A stretch of DNA of 57,092 nucleotides from Bacillus sp. REN3 (GCF_017912555.1 NZ_JAERSD010000027.1:1-57092), one strand, 5' to 3'. Positions 26,859 to 38,130 are shown, counted from the first letter of the stretch. Notes: a model not told the origin generated them from the sequence alone. Translations and numbers: made by a program.

Positions 26859-26887
26859 ATAGTAACATTTCAATCAGTCGATGTCAA
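26859..26887 (-). promoter_or_regulatory. str operon promoter (upstream of rplGB)
   Basis: TTGACA (26882-26887), 17 bp spacer, TACTAT (26859-26864), with AT-rich upstream DNA. About 45 bp upstream of the start codon. Confidence 0.88.
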
Positions 26888-27030
26888 CAGCAATAAAAAA
26901 TATTTTCATAAAAAATACAATTGGACAGCTTGTTTTCCGGCTGGGTTTTACTTGATAGGAAACCGCTCTTTTTTCTAGTAAAACGGCTATATGTTAAAAC
27001 CATTTACTATTTGAGAAGAAGGTTTTTCTT

Positions 27031-27070
27031 AAAAAACGCAGCGCCTTCTATTGAATCAGAAAGCGCCGCG
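27031..27070 (-). terminator. rpoBC terminator
   Basis: 13 bp stem with two G-U pairs (27037-27049 with 27058-27070) followed by six U on the minus strand. Just past the rpoC stop; ends the rpoB-rpoC transcript. Confidence 0.92.
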
Positions 27071-27081
27071 CGATTTGCTCT

Positions 27082-30000
27082 TTACTCTACAGTGATGGTA
27101 TCTTCGGTCTCTTCTTCCATAAGGATCGGCTCAGCTCTTCTGTAACGCTGCATGCCTGTTCCTGCTGGTACAAGCTTACCGATGATGACGTTCTCCTTCA
27201 AGCCGAGAAGTTCATCACGCTTGCCTTTGATGGCAGCGTCGGTAAGAACTCTCGTTGTTTCCTGGAAGGAAGCGGCTGACAGGAATGAATCTGTCTCAAG
27301 TGACGCTTTCGTGATACCGAGCAGTACCGGACGTCCTGTCGCAGGCATTTTGCCTTCAAGAAGCGCCTTGCGGTTGGCATCCGTGAACTGGTGGATTTCA
27401 AGCAGTGTTCCTGGCAAGACATCTGTTTCACCAGCGTCAATGACACGGATTTTGCGCATCATCTGGCGAACCATTACCTCAACGTGCTTATCACCGATTT
27501 CAACGCCCTGCATACGGTATACCTTTTGAACTTCCTTCAGCAGGTATTCCTGTACGGATTGGACGTCTTTTACTTTCAACAGCTCTTTAGGATCGATTGA
27601 ACCTTCTGTGAGCTCTTGTCCGCGTTCAACTTTGTCGTTGACAGCTACCTTTAGGCGGGCTGTGTAAGGAGCGGTGTAGGTACGGCTTTCGATTTCTCCC
27701 TGGACGACAATTTCCTGCTGGCGGTCTTTTCCTTCATTGATGCCAACAACGACACCTTCCAATTCGGAGATGACAGCCTGACCTTTAGGGTTACGCGCTT
27801 CGAACAACTCCTGGATACGCGGGAGACCCTGTGTGATATCGTCCCCTGCAACACCCCCGGTATGGAAGGTACGCATTGTCAGCTGTGTACCTGGTTCCCC
27901 GATCGACTGAGCAGCAATGATTCCGACTGCTTCGCCAACTTCCACTTCCTGCCCGGTTGCAAGGTTGCGTCCATAGCACTTCTTACATACGCCATGGCGG
28001 GTATTACATGTGAATGCAGAACGGATCCACACTTCTTCAATGCCTGTGCCGACTACTTCAGCTGCAAGGTCTTCTGTGATCAAGCCGTTTTCCGGGACGA
28101 TGACTTCCTTCGTGTCAGGATGCTTGATTGCTTTTCTCGCATGGCGGCCGATCAGACGCTCTTCTAGTGGTTCGATGACTTCTGTGCCATCTTTCAAAGA
28201 ACTGATCAGCAAGCCTCTGTCCGTTCCGCAATCATCTTCGCGTACGATGACATCCTGCGCCACATCAACAAGACGGCGTGTCAGGTAGCCTGAGTCGGCT
28301 GTCTTAAGCGCTGTATCGGCAAGACCTTTACGCGCTCCGTGGGTGGAAATAAAGTATTCCAAAACGGTTAAGCCTTCACGGAAACTTGAGATGATCGGCA
28401 ATTCGATAATCCGTCCTGCCGGGTTGGCCATCAGGCCGCGCATACCAGCAAGCTGGGTGAAGTTGGAAGCATTACCACGGGCTCCGGAATCACTCATCAT
28501 GAAGATTGGGTTCGTTGCTTCGAGAGATTTCATCAATTTCGCCTGGATGGTATCCTTTGCCGCACTCCAGATGGAAATGACTCGGTCATAACGCTCATCT
28601 TCGGTAATCAAGCCTCGCCTGAACTGTTTAAGGACATTATCGACCTTTGTTTGTGCTTCATGGATGATCTCCTGCTTTTCTTTCAGCACGACGATATCGG
28701 CCACCCCGACTGTGATCCCAGCCTTGGTGGAGTACTTGAAACCGAGGTCCTTCATCCGGTCAAGCATTTTTGATGTCTCAGTAATCTTGAATCGCTTGAA
28801 GACTTCCGCGATGATGTTTCCAAGAATTTTCTTCTTGAACGGGTCTACCAGCGGCATCGATTTGATGACTTCCTTGACATTCTGCCCTTTATCAATAAAG
28901 TACTTTTCAGGCGTCTTCTCCTCAAGGTTCCCTCTGGTAGGCTCATTGATATATGGGAATGAAGCCGGAAGGATTTCATTGAAAATCAGCTTCCCGACTG
29001 TCGTGATCAATAGCTGGCGATTTTGCTCTTCAGTGAACGTCTGGTTGCCGAGCGATGACGCTGCAATAGCAATCCGTGTATGAAGGTGTACATAACCATT
29101 TTGATACGCAATCAATGCTTCGTCTGCATCCTTGAATGCCATCCCTTCGCCGACAGCGCCTTCCCTCTCAAGAGTCAGGTAGTAGTTACCCAAAACCATA
29201 TCCTGGGATGGTGTAACGACTGGTTTGCCGTCTTTAGGGTTAAGGATGTTCTGTGCCGCTAGCATCAGCAGGCGCGCTTCTGCCTGTGCTTCTGCTGACA
29301 ACGGTACGTGAACGGCCATCTGGTCGCCGTCAAAGTCGGCATTGTATGCTGTACATACGAGCGGGTGAAGGCGGATGGCACGGCCTTCCACTAGCGTCGG
29401 CTCAAACGCCTGGATTCCCAGACGGTGAAGAGTCGGGGCGCGGTTCAACAGCACAGGGTGCTCCTTGATGACCTCTTCAAGCACATCCCAAACTTCCGGC
29501 TGTACACGCTCGATCTTGCGCTTTGCAGACTTGATGTTATGCGCCAGTCCTTTTTGGACAAGCTCTTTCATCACGAATGGTTTGAATAGCTCAAGAGCCA
29601 TTTCTTTCGGCAGTCCGCATTGGTACATTTTCAGGTTAGGTCCGACGACGATAACGGAACGGCCGGAATAGTCAACACGTTTTCCAAGCAAGTTTTGACG
29701 GAAACGTCCCTGCTTTCCTTTCAGCATATGTGAGAGGGATTTCAACGGACGGTTTCCTGGCCCTGTAACCGGGCGTCCGCGCCGGCCGTTGTCGATCAAA
29801 GCATCGACAGCTTCCTGGAGCATGCGCTTTTCATTCTGGACGATGATGCTTGGCGCACCAAGATCGAGAAGGCGCTTCAAGCGGTTGTTCCGGTTGATGA
29901 CACGGCGGTACAGATCATTCAGGTCGGAAGTCGCAAAGCGTCCGCCGTCAAGCTGTACCATTGGCCGGAGCTCAGGCGGGATGACAGGAAGCACATCAAG

Positions 30001-30681
30001 GATCATCCAGGATGGTTCGTTTCCCGATCCACGGAAAGCCTCCACCACTTCAAGGCGCTTGATTGCGCGTGTGCGGCGCTGTCCCTGAGCGGTTCTCAGC
30101 TCTTCTTTCAGCATGTCGGCTTCTTTATCAAGGTCAATGTCTGACAGAAGTTTTTTAATCGCTTCCGCTCCCATTGCTGCCTGGAATTTATTGCCGTATT
30201 TTTCTCGGTAAGCACGGTATTCCTTCTCGGAAAGAAGCTGTTTCTTTTCCAATGCTGTGTCGCCTGTTTCCGTTACGACGTAGGAAGCAAAGTAAATAAC
30301 TTCTTCAAGAGCGCGCGGCGACATGTCAAGGACAAGTCCCATGCGGCTTGGAATTCCTTTGAAATACCAGATATGGGATACAGGAGCAGCAAGCTCGATG
30401 TGTCCCATTCTTTCACGGCGGACTTTGGCGCGTGTTACTTCAACACCGCATCGGTCACAGACAACGCCTTTATAGCGTACCCTCTTGTACTTTCCGCAAT
30501 GGCATTCCCAGTCCTTTGTAGGTCCGAAAATACGCTCACAGAACAAACCGTCTTTTTCGGGTTTTAACGTGCGGTAGTTGATCGTTTCAGGCTTCTTTAC
30601 TTCACCGAAAGACCATGAACGGATCTTGTCCGGTGACGCGAGGCCAATTTTCATGTACTCAAAATTATTAACATCTAGCAA
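27082..30681 (-). CDS. rpoC: DNA-directed RNA polymerase subunit beta'
   Basis: Beta' subunit, 1199 aa, full length. N-terminal zinc ribbon [20 protein letters not shown] at about 60-79, the catalytic magnesium motif NADFDGDQ near residue 450, the second zinc site around CGTDRG and [11 protein letters not shown], and the trigger loop region [20 protein letters not shown]. The start is TTG (TTG CTA GAT GTT) after GGAGG. It lies 113 bp after rpoB, across a large hairpin, and ends before a strong terminator. Confidence 0.99.
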   Translation of the reverse strand: MLDVNNFEYMKIGLASPDKIRSWSFGEVKKPETINYRTLKPEKDGLFCERIFGPTKDWECHCGKYKRVRYKGVVCDRCGVEVTRAKVRRERMGHIELAAPVSHIWYFKGIPSRMGLVLDMSPRALEEVIYFASYVVTETGDTALEKKQLLSEKEYRAYREKYGNKFQAAMGAEAIKKLLSDIDLDKEADMLKEELRTAQGQRRTRAIKRLEVVEAFRGSGNEPSWMILDVLPVIPPELRPMVQLDGGRFATSDLNDLYRRVINRNNRLKRLLDLGAPSIIVQNEKRMLQEAVDALIDNGRRGRPVTGPGNRPLKSLSHMLKGKQGRFRQNLLGKRVDYSGRSVIVVGPNLKMYQCGLPKEMALELFKPFVMKELVQKGLAHNIKSAKRKIERVQPEVWDVLEEVIKEHPVLLNRAPTLHRLGIQAFEPTLVEGRAIRLHPLVCTAYNADFDGDQMAVHVPLSAEAQAEARLLMLAAQNILNPKDGKPVVTPSQDMVLGNYYLTLEREGAVGEGMAFKDADEALIAYQNGYVHLHTRIAIAASSLGNQTFTEEQNRQLLITTVGKLIFNEILPASFPYINEPTRGNLEEKTPEKYFIDKGQNVKEVIKSMPLVDPFKKKILGNIIAEVFKRFKITETSKMLDRMKDLGFKYSTKAGITVGVADIVVLKEKQEIIHEAQTKVDNVLKQFRRGLITEDERYDRVISIWSAAKDTIQAKLMKSLEATNPIFMMSDSGARGNASNFTQLAGMRGLMANPAGRIIELPIISSFREGLTVLEYFISTHGARKGLADTALKTADSGYLTRRLVDVAQDVIVREDDCGTDRGLLISSLKDGTEVIEPLEERLIGRHARKAIKHPDTKEVIVPENGLITEDLAAEVVGTGIEEVWIRSAFTCNTRHGVCKKCYGRNLATGQEVEVGEAVGIIAAQSIGEPGTQLTMRTFHTGGVAGDDITQGLPRIQELFEARNPKGQAVISELEGVVVGINEGKDRQQEIVVQGEIESRTYTAPYTARLKVAVNDKVERGQELTEGSIDPKELLKVKDVQSVQEYLLKEVQKVYRMQGVEIGDKHVEVMVRQMMRKIRVIDAGETDVLPGTLLEIHQFTDANRKALLEGKMPATGRPVLLGITKASLETDSFLSAASFQETTRVLTDAAIKGKRDELLGLKENVIIGKLVPAGTGMQRYRRAEPILMEEETEDTITVE

Positions 30682-30724
30682 GGGGCCTACCTCCCTTTTA
30701 ATCTAGGGTTTTACCCTTTTAGCA

Positions 30725-30790
30725 ATCCAAAGAGGAACACACGTGGACAATACTGTTATTCAGCTGTTTTGTACACGTGTGCCTTTGGAT
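30725..30790 (-). promoter_or_regulatory. Large hairpin in the rpoB-rpoC spacer
   Basis: Long interrupted inverted repeat: ATCCAAAG (30725-30732) pairs with CTTTGGAT (30783-30790), and inside it ACACGTG pairs with CACGTGT. No U-run follows in the minus direction, so it is unlikely to be a terminator. An RNA processing or translation-coupling role is possible. Confidence 0.6.
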
Positions 30791-30794
30791 GGTC

Positions 30795-33700
30795 CTATTC
30801 TTTCAATACTTTTTCAGCATCACTTTCTTCTGATTCAGGAGCAATTGTCAGGGTTTCTGCATGCTGCAGCTCCTCATCTTCATCAAAGTCGCGCATTTCG
30901 ATTTCTTTTTCGTCACCTGACAGGATTTTGACATCCATTCCAAGGCTCTGGAGTTCCTTCATCAATACCTTGAATGATTCAGGTACGCCTGGCTCAGGCA
31001 CGTTTTCGCCTTTTACAATTGCTTCGTATGTTTTAACACGTCCAACAACATCATCGGATTTGACAGTCAGGATTTCCTGCAATGTGTATGCTGCACCGTA
31101 AGCTTCGAGGGCCCAAACCTCCATCTCCCCGAAACGCTGTCCGCCAAACTGGGCTTTACCGCCAAGTGGCTGCTGCGTAACAAGTGAGTAAGGTCCTGTT
31201 GAACGGGCATGGAGCTTGTCGTCTACCATGTGGGCAAGCTTGATCATGTACATGACACCAACTGATACACGGTTATCGAACGGTTCACCTGTGCGTCCAT
31301 CGTAAAGGACGGTCTTCGCATCGCGGGCCATGCCTGCTTCCTCGATCGTTTCCCATACATCTTCCTCAGTGGCTCCGTCGAATACCGGCGAAGCAACGTG
31401 GATCCCAAGATAGCGGGCAGCCATTCCAAGGTGGAGTTCAAGCACCTGTCCGATATTCATACGTGACGGTACCCCTAGTGGGTTGAGCATGACATCGACT
31501 GGTGTACCATCCGGAAGATAAGGCATATCTTCTTCTGGAAGGATCTTGGAGATAACCCCTTTGTTTCCGTGGCGTCCTGCCATCTTGTCCCCTTCGGAAA
31601 TCTTCCGTTTCTGGACGATGTAAACACGGACAAGCTGGTTCACGCCTGGAGGAAGCTCATCGCCATCTTCGCGGTTGAACACTTTCACATCCAGGATGAT
31701 TCCGCCGCCACCATGTGGAACACGCAGGGATGTATCACGGACTTCCCTCGCCTTTTCACCGAAGATTGCATGGAGAAGACGTTCTTCAGCTGTAAGCTCC
31801 GTAACACCTTTAGGTGTCACCTTGCCGACAAGAAGGTCGCCATCTTTCACTTCGGCTCCGATACGGATGATTCCGCGTTCGTCAAGGTTCCTTAAAGCGT
31901 CTTCCCCGACATTAGGAATATCGCGTGTGATTTCTTCAGGTCCCAGCTTCGTATCGCGGGACTCTGATTCATACTCTTCTATATGGATCGATGTATAGAC
32001 ATCGTCTTTGACAAGTCGTTCGCTCATGATGATGGCATCCTCGTAGTTATAGCCATTCCATGTCATGAATCCGACAAGGACGTTCCTTCCAAGTGCCAGT
32101 TCACCTTTTTCCATGGACGGGCCGTCAGCAAGGATTTCTCCTTTGACTACACGGTCGCCGACATTCACGATTGGGCGCTGGTTGTAGCAAGTTCCCTGGT
32201 TGGAGCGGATGAACTTAAGCAGGCGGTACTTATCGAGATCGCCCTGTACTTCCTGTCCCTCAACTTCCTTGATGCGCCGCACCCATACTTCACGGGCTTC
32301 GACATGCTCAACGACCCCTTCATGCTTACAGATAATAGCAGCTCCTGAATCCTTCGCGGATACGTGCTCCATCCCTGTTCCTACTATCGGTGCCTCAGGC
32401 TGCATCAACGGAACAGCCTGGCGCTGCATGTTCGCACCCATAAGGGCACGGTTGGAGTCGTCATTTTCCAGGAACGGGATGCATGCAGTCGCAGCGGATA
32501 CGACCTGCTTAGGGGAAACGTCCATGTAGTCGACGCGTTCACGCATGACGACGGTGTTCTCGCCGCGGAAACGGGCAATAACTTCTTCATCGGCGAAAGA
32601 ACCATCTTCTGCAAGGCGGGCGTTCGCCTGTGCAACTACATAGTTATCCTCTTCATCAGCAGTCAAGTAATCGAACTGGGCTGTCACTCTGCCAGTTTCA
32701 GGATCGACACGGCGATACGGTGTCTCGATGAAACCAAATCTGTTCACCTTCGCAAAACTGGATAGTGAGTTGATCAGACCAATGTTTGGACCTTCCGGCG
32801 TCTCGATCGGACACATACGGCCATAGTGGGAGTAGTGTACGTCACGGACTTCAAAGCCGGCGCGTTCACGCGTAAGGCCACCAGGCCCAAGGGCAGATAG
32901 ACGTCTTTTATGAGTAAGTTCGGCCAGCGGGTTTGTCTGGTCCATGAACTGTGAAAGCTGCGAGCTCCCAAAGAATTCTTTGATGGACGCGATAACCGGG
33001 CGGATATTGATCAGTTGCTGCGGTGTGATCGTATTTGTGTCCTGGATGGACATTCTCTCGCGGACAACACGCTCCATCCTCGACAAACCAATCCTGAATT
33101 GGTTTTGAAGCAGCTCGCCGACAGAACGAAGGCGTCTGTTTCCTAAATGGTCGATATCATCCGTATTCCCTACACCATGAAGCAAATTGAAGAAATAGCT
33201 GATGGAGGCGATGATATCTGAAGGCGTGATGTTCTTGATCCCTTCAGGGACATACGCATTGCCGATCACATTGATTTCTTTTTCCCCTTCATTGTTCGGA
33301 GCGTAGATCTTGATTGTCTGCAGAGTGATATCCTCTTCGACAACGCCTCCTAATGGGCTGTGGTTCTTGAAACCTACATTTTTCTCAAGGGCTGGCAGGA
33401 TCTTATCCAAAGTGCGGCGATCCAATGTAGCACCCTTTTCAGCGATGATTTCACCAGTTTCCGGATCAGCTAATGATTCTGCAAGCTTGTGCCCGAATAA
33501 GCGGTTTTTGATATGGAGCTTTTTATTAATCTTATAACGTCCTACATTCGCAAGGTCATAGCGCTTTGGATCAAAGAATCTTGAAACCAGGAGGCTCTTT
33601 GCGTTTTCAACTGTTGGCGGTTCGCCAGGACGGAGGCGCTCATAGATTTCAAGCAGCGCTTTTTCTGTGCTTTCGGTGTTGTCTTTTTCAAGGGTGTTGC

Positions 33701-34352
33701 GGATATATTCGTTATCGCCGATCAGATCGATGATTTCTTGATCAGAACCGAACCCTAGTGCACGCAAAAGAACCGTAACAGGGAGTTTCCTCGTACGATC
33801 GATCCTTACATATACAACATCTTTGGCATCTGTTTCATATTCGAGCCATGCACCGCGGTTCGGAATGACGGTAGCTGTGAATCCTTTTTTTCCATTCTTG
33901 TCAATCTTTCCACTGTAGTACACACTTGGTGAACGGACAAGCTGGGAAACGATTACCCTTTCGGCACCATTTATGATAAAAGTCCCGGTTTCTGTCATCA
34001 ACGGGAAATCGCCCATGAAGACATCCTGGTCCTTCACTTCTCCTGTTTCCTTATTCACAAGGCGGACCTTCACTCGCAACGGAGCGGAATAAGTAACATC
34101 TCTTTCTTTTGATTCTTCTACTGGATATTTCGGTTCACCAAGGCTGTAATCAATAAACTCGAGCGATAAGTTGCCAGTAAAGTCCTCAATCGGTGAAATG
34201 TCCTGGAACATTTCCCTGAGACCCTCATCAAGAAACCATTGATAGGAAGAGGTTTGAATTTCAATCAAATTCGGCAATTCCAAAACTTCACTGATGCGAG
34301 CATAACTTCTACGTTGGCGGTGTCGTCCATACTGAACTAGTTGACCTGTCAA
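30795..34352 (-). CDS. rpoB: DNA-directed RNA polymerase subunit beta
   Basis: Beta subunit, 1185 aa. The rifampicin-binding cluster reads [20 protein letters not shown] and [10 protein letters not shown], the wild-type sequence, so a rifampicin-sensitive enzyme is predicted. The start is set at TTG 34352 (TTG ACA GGT CAA), 8 nt after GAGGGG and giving [20 protein letters not shown] as in B. subtilis; a GTG three codons upstream abuts the SD. It has its own promoter overlapping the rsmC stop and a leader of about 210 nt. Confidence 0.98.
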   Translation of the reverse strand: MTGQLVQYGRHRQRRSYARISEVLELPNLIEIQTSSYQWFLDEGLREMFQDISPIEDFTGNLSLEFIDYSLGEPKYPVEESKERDVTYSAPLRVKVRLVNKETGEVKDQDVFMGDFPLMTETGTFIINGAERVIVSQLVRSPSVYYSGKIDKNGKKGFTATVIPNRGAWLEYETDAKDVVYVRIDRTRKLPVTVLLRALGFGSDQEIIDLIGDNEYIRNTLEKDNTESTEKALLEIYERLRPGEPPTVENAKSLLVSRFFDPKRYDLANVGRYKINKKLHIKNRLFGHKLAESLADPETGEIIAEKGATLDRRTLDKILPALEKNVGFKNHSPLGGVVEEDITLQTIKIYAPNNEGEKEINVIGNAYVPEGIKNITPSDIIASISYFFNLLHGVGNTDDIDHLGNRRLRSVGELLQNQFRIGLSRMERVVRERMSIQDTNTITPQQLINIRPVIASIKEFFGSSQLSQFMDQTNPLAELTHKRRLSALGPGGLTRERAGFEVRDVHYSHYGRMCPIETPEGPNIGLINSLSSFAKVNRFGFIETPYRRVDPETGRVTAQFDYLTADEEDNYVVAQANARLAEDGSFADEEVIARFRGENTVVMRERVDYMDVSPKQVVSAATACIPFLENDDSNRALMGANMQRQAVPLMQPEAPIVGTGMEHVSAKDSGAAIICKHEGVVEHVEAREVWVRRIKEVEGQEVQGDLDKYRLLKFIRSNQGTCYNQRPIVNVGDRVVKGEILADGPSMEKGELALGRNVLVGFMTWNGYNYEDAIIMSERLVKDDVYTSIHIEEYESESRDTKLGPEEITRDIPNVGEDALRNLDERGIIRIGAEVKDGDLLVGKVTPKGVTELTAEERLLHAIFGEKAREVRDTSLRVPHGGGGIILDVKVFNREDGDELPPGVNQLVRVYIVQKRKISEGDKMAGRHGNKGVISKILPEEDMPYLPDGTPVDVMLNPLGVPSRMNIGQVLELHLGMAARYLGIHVASPVFDGATEEDVWETIEEAGMARDAKTVLYDGRTGEPFDNRVSVGVMYMIKLAHMVDDKLHARSTGPYSLVTQQPLGGKAQFGGQRFGEMEVWALEAYGAAYTLQEILTVKSDDVVGRVKTYEAIVKGENVPEPGVPESFKVLMKELQSLGMDVKILSGDEKEIEMRDFDEDEELQHAETLTIAPESEESDAEKVLKE

Positions 34353-34425
34353 CTGATTCACCCCTCAAATCAAGCGTTATTATTCATCTATCCTGCCTTG
34401 TTCATGAAGTAACCTTCATTTCATA

Positions 34426-34459
34426 AGACAAAAAGAAAAAGGGTTTTCTCTTAAAAACC
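34426..34459 (-). promoter_or_regulatory. Attenuator-like hairpin in the rpoB leader
   Basis: GGTTTT/AAAACC stem (34442-34447 with 34454-34459) followed on the minus strand by C then two runs of five U. Short stem but terminator-like in form, between the rpoB promoter and start. It could lower rpoBC transcription relative to a full leader; unproven. Confidence 0.4.
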
Positions 34460-34571
34460 ACATTTCCTTCAACGAACAATTATTTTGTTAGTTTTCCCCA
34501 ATGCGACCACCTTTATACAATTTTCACTGAAATTCGCATAGCAAGGGAAACTAATATATTGGCATTTTATA

Positions 34572-34600
34572 ATATTAACATAGCGGTTTTGTCACGTCAA
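34572..34600 (-). promoter_or_regulatory. rpoBC promoter
   Basis: TTGACG (34595-34600), 17 bp spacer, TAATAT (34572-34577). The -35 box overlaps the rsmC TGA stop. About 215 bp upstream of the rpoB start. Confidence 0.82.
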
Positions 34601-35199
34601 CTTTTAACAGATTTAAGAATGAAGTATCCTTTCTTTTTTGCCACGGTCTCAACCTGGCCGAAAAGCTCTTTCATTTTATCCATGGCAGAAGGCGCCCCCT
34701 GCTTCTTCTGGATGACGACCCATAGCTCACCGTCGGGAGCCAGATGCTGAAGGCTTTGTTCAAAAATATCATGCACGACCTTTTTCCCGGCACGGATCGG
34801 AGGGTTTGTCACGATTGCACGGAATTGTGTTTCTTCCACTCCTGTAAGCCGGTCGCTTTCATAGATTTTCACATTATCGATCTTGTTTTCCGCCGCATTT
34901 TCCTTCGCGAGCATGATCGCCCTCTCATTTACATCCACCATGTGGACAACCGAAGACGGATATGCTTTCGCCAGCGATAGCCCGATCGGTCCGTAACCGC
35001 AGCCGACATCAAGGAACAATCCCGCAGGGTCATTGGCCTCAAACGTATCAATCAGCAGCCGGGAGCCGAAATCGACTTCCTTTTTTGAAAAGACGCCGCT
35101 ATCTGTTTTGAAGCGGAAGCTGCTTCCTTTCAATTCACTTTGCCATTTCACTGGATTGCTTTCGGCGCTTGGTTTTCGGGAGTAATAATGTTCAGACAA
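34597..35199 (-). CDS. ybxB: Class I SAM methyltransferase, RsmC/YbxB-like
   Basis: SAM-dependent methyltransferase of the RsmC (16S rRNA G1207) family, 200 aa, the orthologue of B. subtilis YbxB. SAM-binding motif DVGCGYGPIGLSLA (about 75-88), catalytic NPPIRAGKK motif, and VIQKKQGAPSAMDKM near the C-terminus. The start is TTG at 35199 (TTG TCT GAA CAT), 8 nt after GGAGG; a longer frame upstream has no homology. Between rplL and rpoB, with its own promoter. Substrate is inferred from the family. Confidence 0.92.
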   Translation of the reverse strand: MSEHYYSRKPSAESNPVKWQSELKGSSFRFKTDSGVFSKKEVDFGSRLLIDTFEANDPAGLFLDVGCGYGPIGLSLAKAYPSSVVHMVDVNERAIMLAKENAAENKIDNVKIYESDRLTGVEETQFRAIVTNPPIRAGKKVVHDIFEQSLQHLAPDGELWVVIQKKQGAPSAMDKMKELFGQVETVAKKKGYFILKSVKS

Positions 35200-35262
35200 G
35201 ATTCTCACCTCCATGGGGAATGTTCGAAGCATACGATTGTGGAATGCATGGCTGCATGCGGT

Positions 35263-35292
35263 ATTATAAATGATTCAACAAGGAAAACGCAA
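35263..35292 (-). promoter_or_regulatory. rsmC/ybxB promoter
   Basis: TTGCGT (35287-35292), 18 bp spacer, perfect TATAAT (35263-35268), about 65 bp before the TTG start. The -35 hexamer equals that of the S10 promoter. Confidence 0.7.
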
Positions 35293-35404
35293 GGCATCCT
35301 GAAAAGGGGGACGGAAGGATTGACTGATGGTGCCGTTGGCATCCGGATCCTGCCCATTATCGAAGGGCCGGATCCAGAGCCAGGCTCCATATTTCCGGTT
35401 CAGT

Positions 35405-35432
35405 TAAAAAAAGCCCGCTGTAGCAGCGAGCT
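35405..35432 (-). terminator. rplJL terminator
   Basis: 9 bp stem (35412-35420 with 35424-35432), three-base loop, followed by seven U on the minus strand. Immediately past the rplL stop. Confidence 0.92.
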
Positions 35433-35443
35433 TTTCAGGTTCA

Positions 35444-35809
35444 TTACTTAACTTCGACGTTAGCTCCAACTTCTTCAAGCTTAGCTTTGATTTCTTCAGC
35501 TTCCTCTTTAGAAGCGCCTTCTTTAACTGGCTTTGGAGTGTTGTCAACAAGTTCTTTCGCTTCTTTAAGGCCCAGGCCAGTGATTTCGCGAACAACCTTG
35601 ATAACTTTGATTTTCTGGTCTCCTGCGCCAGTAAGAACTACGTCAAATTCAGTCTTCTCTTCAACAGCTCCGCCTGCAGCAGCTCCGCCCATCATTGCTA
35701 CTGGAGCAGCAGCAGTTACGCCAAACTCTTCTTCGATTGCTTTTACTAGATCGTTCAGTTCTAAAACAGTCATGTTTTTAACTGCTTCAATGATTTGTTC
35801 TTTAGTCAT
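35444..35809 (-). CDS. rplL: 50S ribosomal protein L7/L12
   Basis: Ribosomal protein L7/L12 (bL12), 121 aa, the flexible stalk that recruits translational GTPases. N-terminal dimer helix (1-35), Ala/Gly-rich hinge ([16 protein letters not shown]), and globular C-terminal domain with [35 protein letters not shown]. Follows rplJ and precedes a terminator. Confidence 0.98.
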   Translation of the reverse strand: MTKEQIIEAVKNMTVLELNDLVKAIEEEFGVTAAAPVAMMGGAAAGGAVEEKTEFDVVLTGAGDQKIKVIKVVREITGLGLKEAKELVDNTPKPVKEGASKEEAEEIKAKLEEVGANVEVK

Positions 35810-35937
35810 TTCTTTTTCCTCCTAATTTGGATATTTTTTTGTCCGGTTCTGTCAAACTTGATGATTTCCGCCTCAGCATTCGCTTCCACCAACAGATCGT
35901 AAAAACAGACCCTTTATTTTAAACCATAAAAATCAAC

Positions 35938-36438
35938 TTACGCGCCTTGTTCTTCCTTCTGGTCTGCCACAGCTTTTGCAGCAAGAGCAAGATTGCGCAT
36001 TGGGGCTTGAAGCACGCTGAGTAGCATAGAAAGAAGTCCTTCGCGAGAAGGCAGGTCAGCAAGAGCCTTGATTTCTTCTACTGAAACAACGTTTCCTTCA
36101 ACGACACCCACCTTGATTTCAAGAGCATCATGGTTCTTGGCAAATTCACTAAGGATTTTCGCAGGTGCTACTACATCTTCAGTGCTGAACGCGATGGCGT
36201 TCGGGCCAGTCAGAGAATCGTTAAGTTCCGCTAGTTCTACAGCCTCAGCAGCACGGCGCGCCATAGAGTTCTTGTAAACTTTGAATTCAACGCCAGCTTC
36301 GCGAAGCTGCTTACGAAGTTCAGTGACTTCCCCAACAGAAAGTCCGCGGTAGTCAACAACGATTGTTGATTTGCTTTCCTTCAGTTTGCCAGCAATTTCT
36401 TCAACGATTTGCTTTTTCACTTCAATGATTTTGCTCAT
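35938..36438 (-). CDS. rplJ: 50S ribosomal protein L10
   Basis: Ribosomal protein L10 (uL10), 166 aa, the base of the L12 stalk and autogenous repressor through the L10 leader. Sequence [20 protein letters not shown] is typical. ATG at 36438 ([15 protein letters not shown]) follows AGGAGGTGTAAAG; a nine-codon longer frame spans the SD. 128 bp before rplL. Confidence 0.98.
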   Translation of the reverse strand: MSKIIEVKKQIVEEIAGKLKESKSTIVVDYRGLSVGEVTELRKQLREAGVEFKVYKNSMARRAAEAVELAELNDSLTGPNAIAFSTEDVVAPAKILSEFAKNHDALEIKVGVVEGNVVSVEEIKALADLPSREGLLSMLLSVLQAPMRNLALAAKAVADQKEEQGA

Positions 36439-36615
36439 CTTTACACCTCCTGTAGATTTCTGCATTCATACCGAACAATGAAAAACCTCCGCATCAAGGC
36501 AGACACGGAGGGAGTATACAATAGCAATGCTGTTGCTCTATCGTATGACCTCGGCAGGATGATTAAGCCTAAGCCCCTGCTGTCTGCGGTACAAATGTTT
36601 ATTTATTTTACAACA
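36439..36615 (-). promoter_or_regulatory. L10 leader with attenuator
   Basis: Long structured rplJ leader, as known in Bacilli. It ends in a terminator-like stem CCTCCG/CGGAGG (36486-36491 with 36506-36511) followed on the minus strand by five U (36481-36485). Binding of L10(L12) to such leaders is established knowledge; the match here is by position and form. Confidence 0.8.
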
Positions 36616-36621
36616 AGAAAC

Positions 36622-36650
36622 ATTATAACCAATGCTTCACATGCTGTCAA
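36622..36650 (-). promoter_or_regulatory. rplJ-rplL promoter
   Basis: Perfect SigA consensus: TTGACA (36645-36650), 17 bp spacer, TATAAT (36622-36627), just past the rplA stop. Confidence 0.93.
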
Positions 36651-36656
36651 ATACTA

Positions 36657-37349
36657 TTATTTTACAGTCGCAGGATCAATTTTAACGCCAGGTCCCATTG
36701 TAGTAGAGATCGTAACGTTCTTCATGTATGTTCCTTTTGCTGCAGCAGGCTTAACCTTCATCATTGTTTCGAAGACTGTGTTGAAGTTCTCAACTAGCTT
36801 CTGGTCTTCGAAAGAAACTTTTCCGATAGGCACGTGGATGTTGCCGGCCTTATCGACGCGGTACTCAACTTTACCTGCTTTGATTTCGTTGACAGCTTTC
36901 GTTACGTCGAAAGTAACCGTTCCTGTCTTAGGGTTTGGCATCAAGCCTTTAGGACCCAATACGCGTCCAAGCTTACCAACTTCGCCCATCATGTCAGGAG
37001 TAGCAACGATGACATCGAACTCGAACCAGCCTTGCTGGATTTTGTTGATGTATTCTGCATCGCCAACATAGTCTGCGCCTGCAGCTTCTGCTTCTTTCAT
37101 CTTTTCGCTTTTAGCGAATACAAGGACACGCTGAGTTTTACCAGTTCCGTTTGGAAGCACAACTGCTCCGCGGATTTGCTGGTCAGCTTTCTTAGGGTCG
37201 ACGCCCAGGCGGAAAGCAGCTTCAACAGTCGCGTCGAATTTTACCGTGCTTGTCTTTTTAGCAAGCTCGACTGCTTCTTCGATTGTGTATGCTTGAGAGC
37301 GGTCCACAAGCTTAGCAGCCTCTAGATACTTTTTGCCTTTTTTAGCCAT
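36657..37349 (-). CDS. rplA: 50S ribosomal protein L1
   Basis: Ribosomal protein L1 (uL1), 230 aa, forms the L1 stalk that handles E-site tRNA, and acts as translational repressor. [20 protein letters not shown] start and the [14 protein letters not shown] motif are present. SD AGGAGGAAAAC. It is 329 bp from rplK, much more than in B. subtilis, because repeat copy A is between them. Confidence 0.98.
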   Translation of the reverse strand: MAKKGKKYLEAAKLVDRSQAYTIEEAVELAKKTSTVKFDATVEAAFRLGVDPKKADQQIRGAVVLPNGTGKTQRVLVFAKSEKMKEAEAAGADYVGDAEYINKIQQGWFEFDVIVATPDMMGEVGKLGRVLGPKGLMPNPKTGTVTFDVTKAVNEIKAGKVEYRVDKAGNIHVPIGKVSFEDQKLVENFNTVFETMMKVKPAAAKGTYMKNVTISTTMGPGVKIDPATVK

Positions 37350-37368
37350 TTTGTTTTCCTCCTAATAT

Positions 37369-37396
37369 TGTGGTTTTAGCGGAATAACCTCCCACG
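37369..37396 (-). promoter_or_regulatory. Candidate L1-binding mRNA site before rplA
   Basis: Minus-strand GTGGGAGG (37388-37395) is followed about 12 nt later by ACCAC (37370-37374), so GTGG can pair with CCAC around an asymmetric loop. A motif of the same form occurs before rplK (38131-38159). L1 is known to repress its own operon by binding such mRNA mimics. Confidence 0.45.
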
Positions 37397-37397
37397 T

Positions 37398-37576
37398 CGA
37401 AAAGCGGAGGCACCTGATCAGCCCTGCCAGGCGCTAAGACGACTAGGGCCGCCACATCGTGCGGCAACGTCGTCACTTGGACATCATGTCCTTCGGTGGT
37501 CCAGCCCAAAAGCCGCTTTTTGGCTCTTTGGGCTGGACCGAATCGTCCCGAGGGGTTAGGCGCCGCAGCTAGACAA
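37398..37576 (+). repeat. Dispersed GC-rich intergenic repeat, copy A
   Basis: Begins AAAAGCGGAGGCACCTGATC, then CAGCCCTGCCAGGCGCTAAG, and ends GGCGCCGCAGCTAGACA. Compare copy B, AAAAAGCGCAATCGCCTTG then TTCAGCCCTGACAGGC, ending GGCGGTGGAGCTGGA. The middle holds a very strong hairpin (37498-37539) with a GGTCCAGCCCAAA/TTTGGGCTGGACC stem. It fills the rplK-rplA spacer. Confidence 0.75.
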
Positions 37577-37613
37577 CAAAAAAACAATGGCGCCGCTGCC
37601 GGCACCATATCGG

Positions 37614-37651
37614 ACAGATAAAAGGTTGCGAGTGAATCCATTCAGCTTCGC
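37614..37651 (-). terminator. Terminator-like hairpin after rplK
   Basis: Perfect 8 bp stem GGTTGCGA/TCGCAACC with an inner TGAAT/ATTCA stem, followed on the minus strand by four U. Lies 28 bp past the rplK stop, between rplK and repeat A. It may partly uncouple rplA from rplK. Confidence 0.5.
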
Positions 37652-37678
37652 AACCCATCAATCCCCTGCAGGCAGAAA

Positions 37679-38104
37679 TTAGTCTTCGATGTTGATACCC
37701 ATGCTGCGTGCAGTACCTTCAACCATGCGCATAGCTGCTTCAACGCTAGCCGCGTTCAGGTCAGGCATTTTCTGTTCAGCAATCTCGCGAACTTTATCAC
37801 GCTTAACTGTTGCTACTTTATTACGGTTTGGTTCACCAGAACCAGACTGGATTCCAGCTGCTACTTTCAAAAGAACTGCAGCAGGAGGAGTTTTCGTAAT
37901 AAATGTAAATGAACGGTCTTCGAAAACCGTAATTTCAACAGGAATGATTAATCCAGCTTGATCAGCTGTGCGAGCGTTAAACTCCTTACAGAATCCCATG
38001 ATATTAACACCGGCTTGACCTAGTGCAGGTCCAACTGGTGGTGCCGGGTTGGCTTTGCCAGCAGGGATTTGCAACTTAACCATCTTAATTACTTTTTTAG
38101 CCAC
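37679..38104 (-). CDS. rplK: 50S ribosomal protein L11
   Basis: Ribosomal protein L11 (uL11), 141 aa, in the GTPase-associated centre and needed for RelA-type stringent signalling and thiostrepton binding. Motif [21 protein letters not shown] is present. The start is GTG at 38104 (GTG GCT AAA AAA), 8 nt after GGAGG; longer frames run into the leader. Own promoter at 38237-38265. Confidence 0.98.
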   Translation of the reverse strand: MAKKVIKMVKLQIPAGKANPAPPVGPALGQAGVNIMGFCKEFNARTADQAGLIIPVEITVFEDRSFTFITKTPPAAVLLKVAAGIQSGSGEPNRNKVATVKRDKVREIAEQKMPDLNAASVEAAMRMVEGTARSMGINIED

Positions 38105-38130
38105 GAGACACACCTCCTTAAAGTCCGTGA

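Noticed and set aside
29253-30088. Plus-strand frames antisense to rpoC
   Set aside because: Shadows over highly conserved rpoC sequence.
37342-37641. 99-codon minus frame between rplK and rplA
   Set aside because: Lies wholly within repeat copy A and its hairpins; overlaps the rplA start; no homology.
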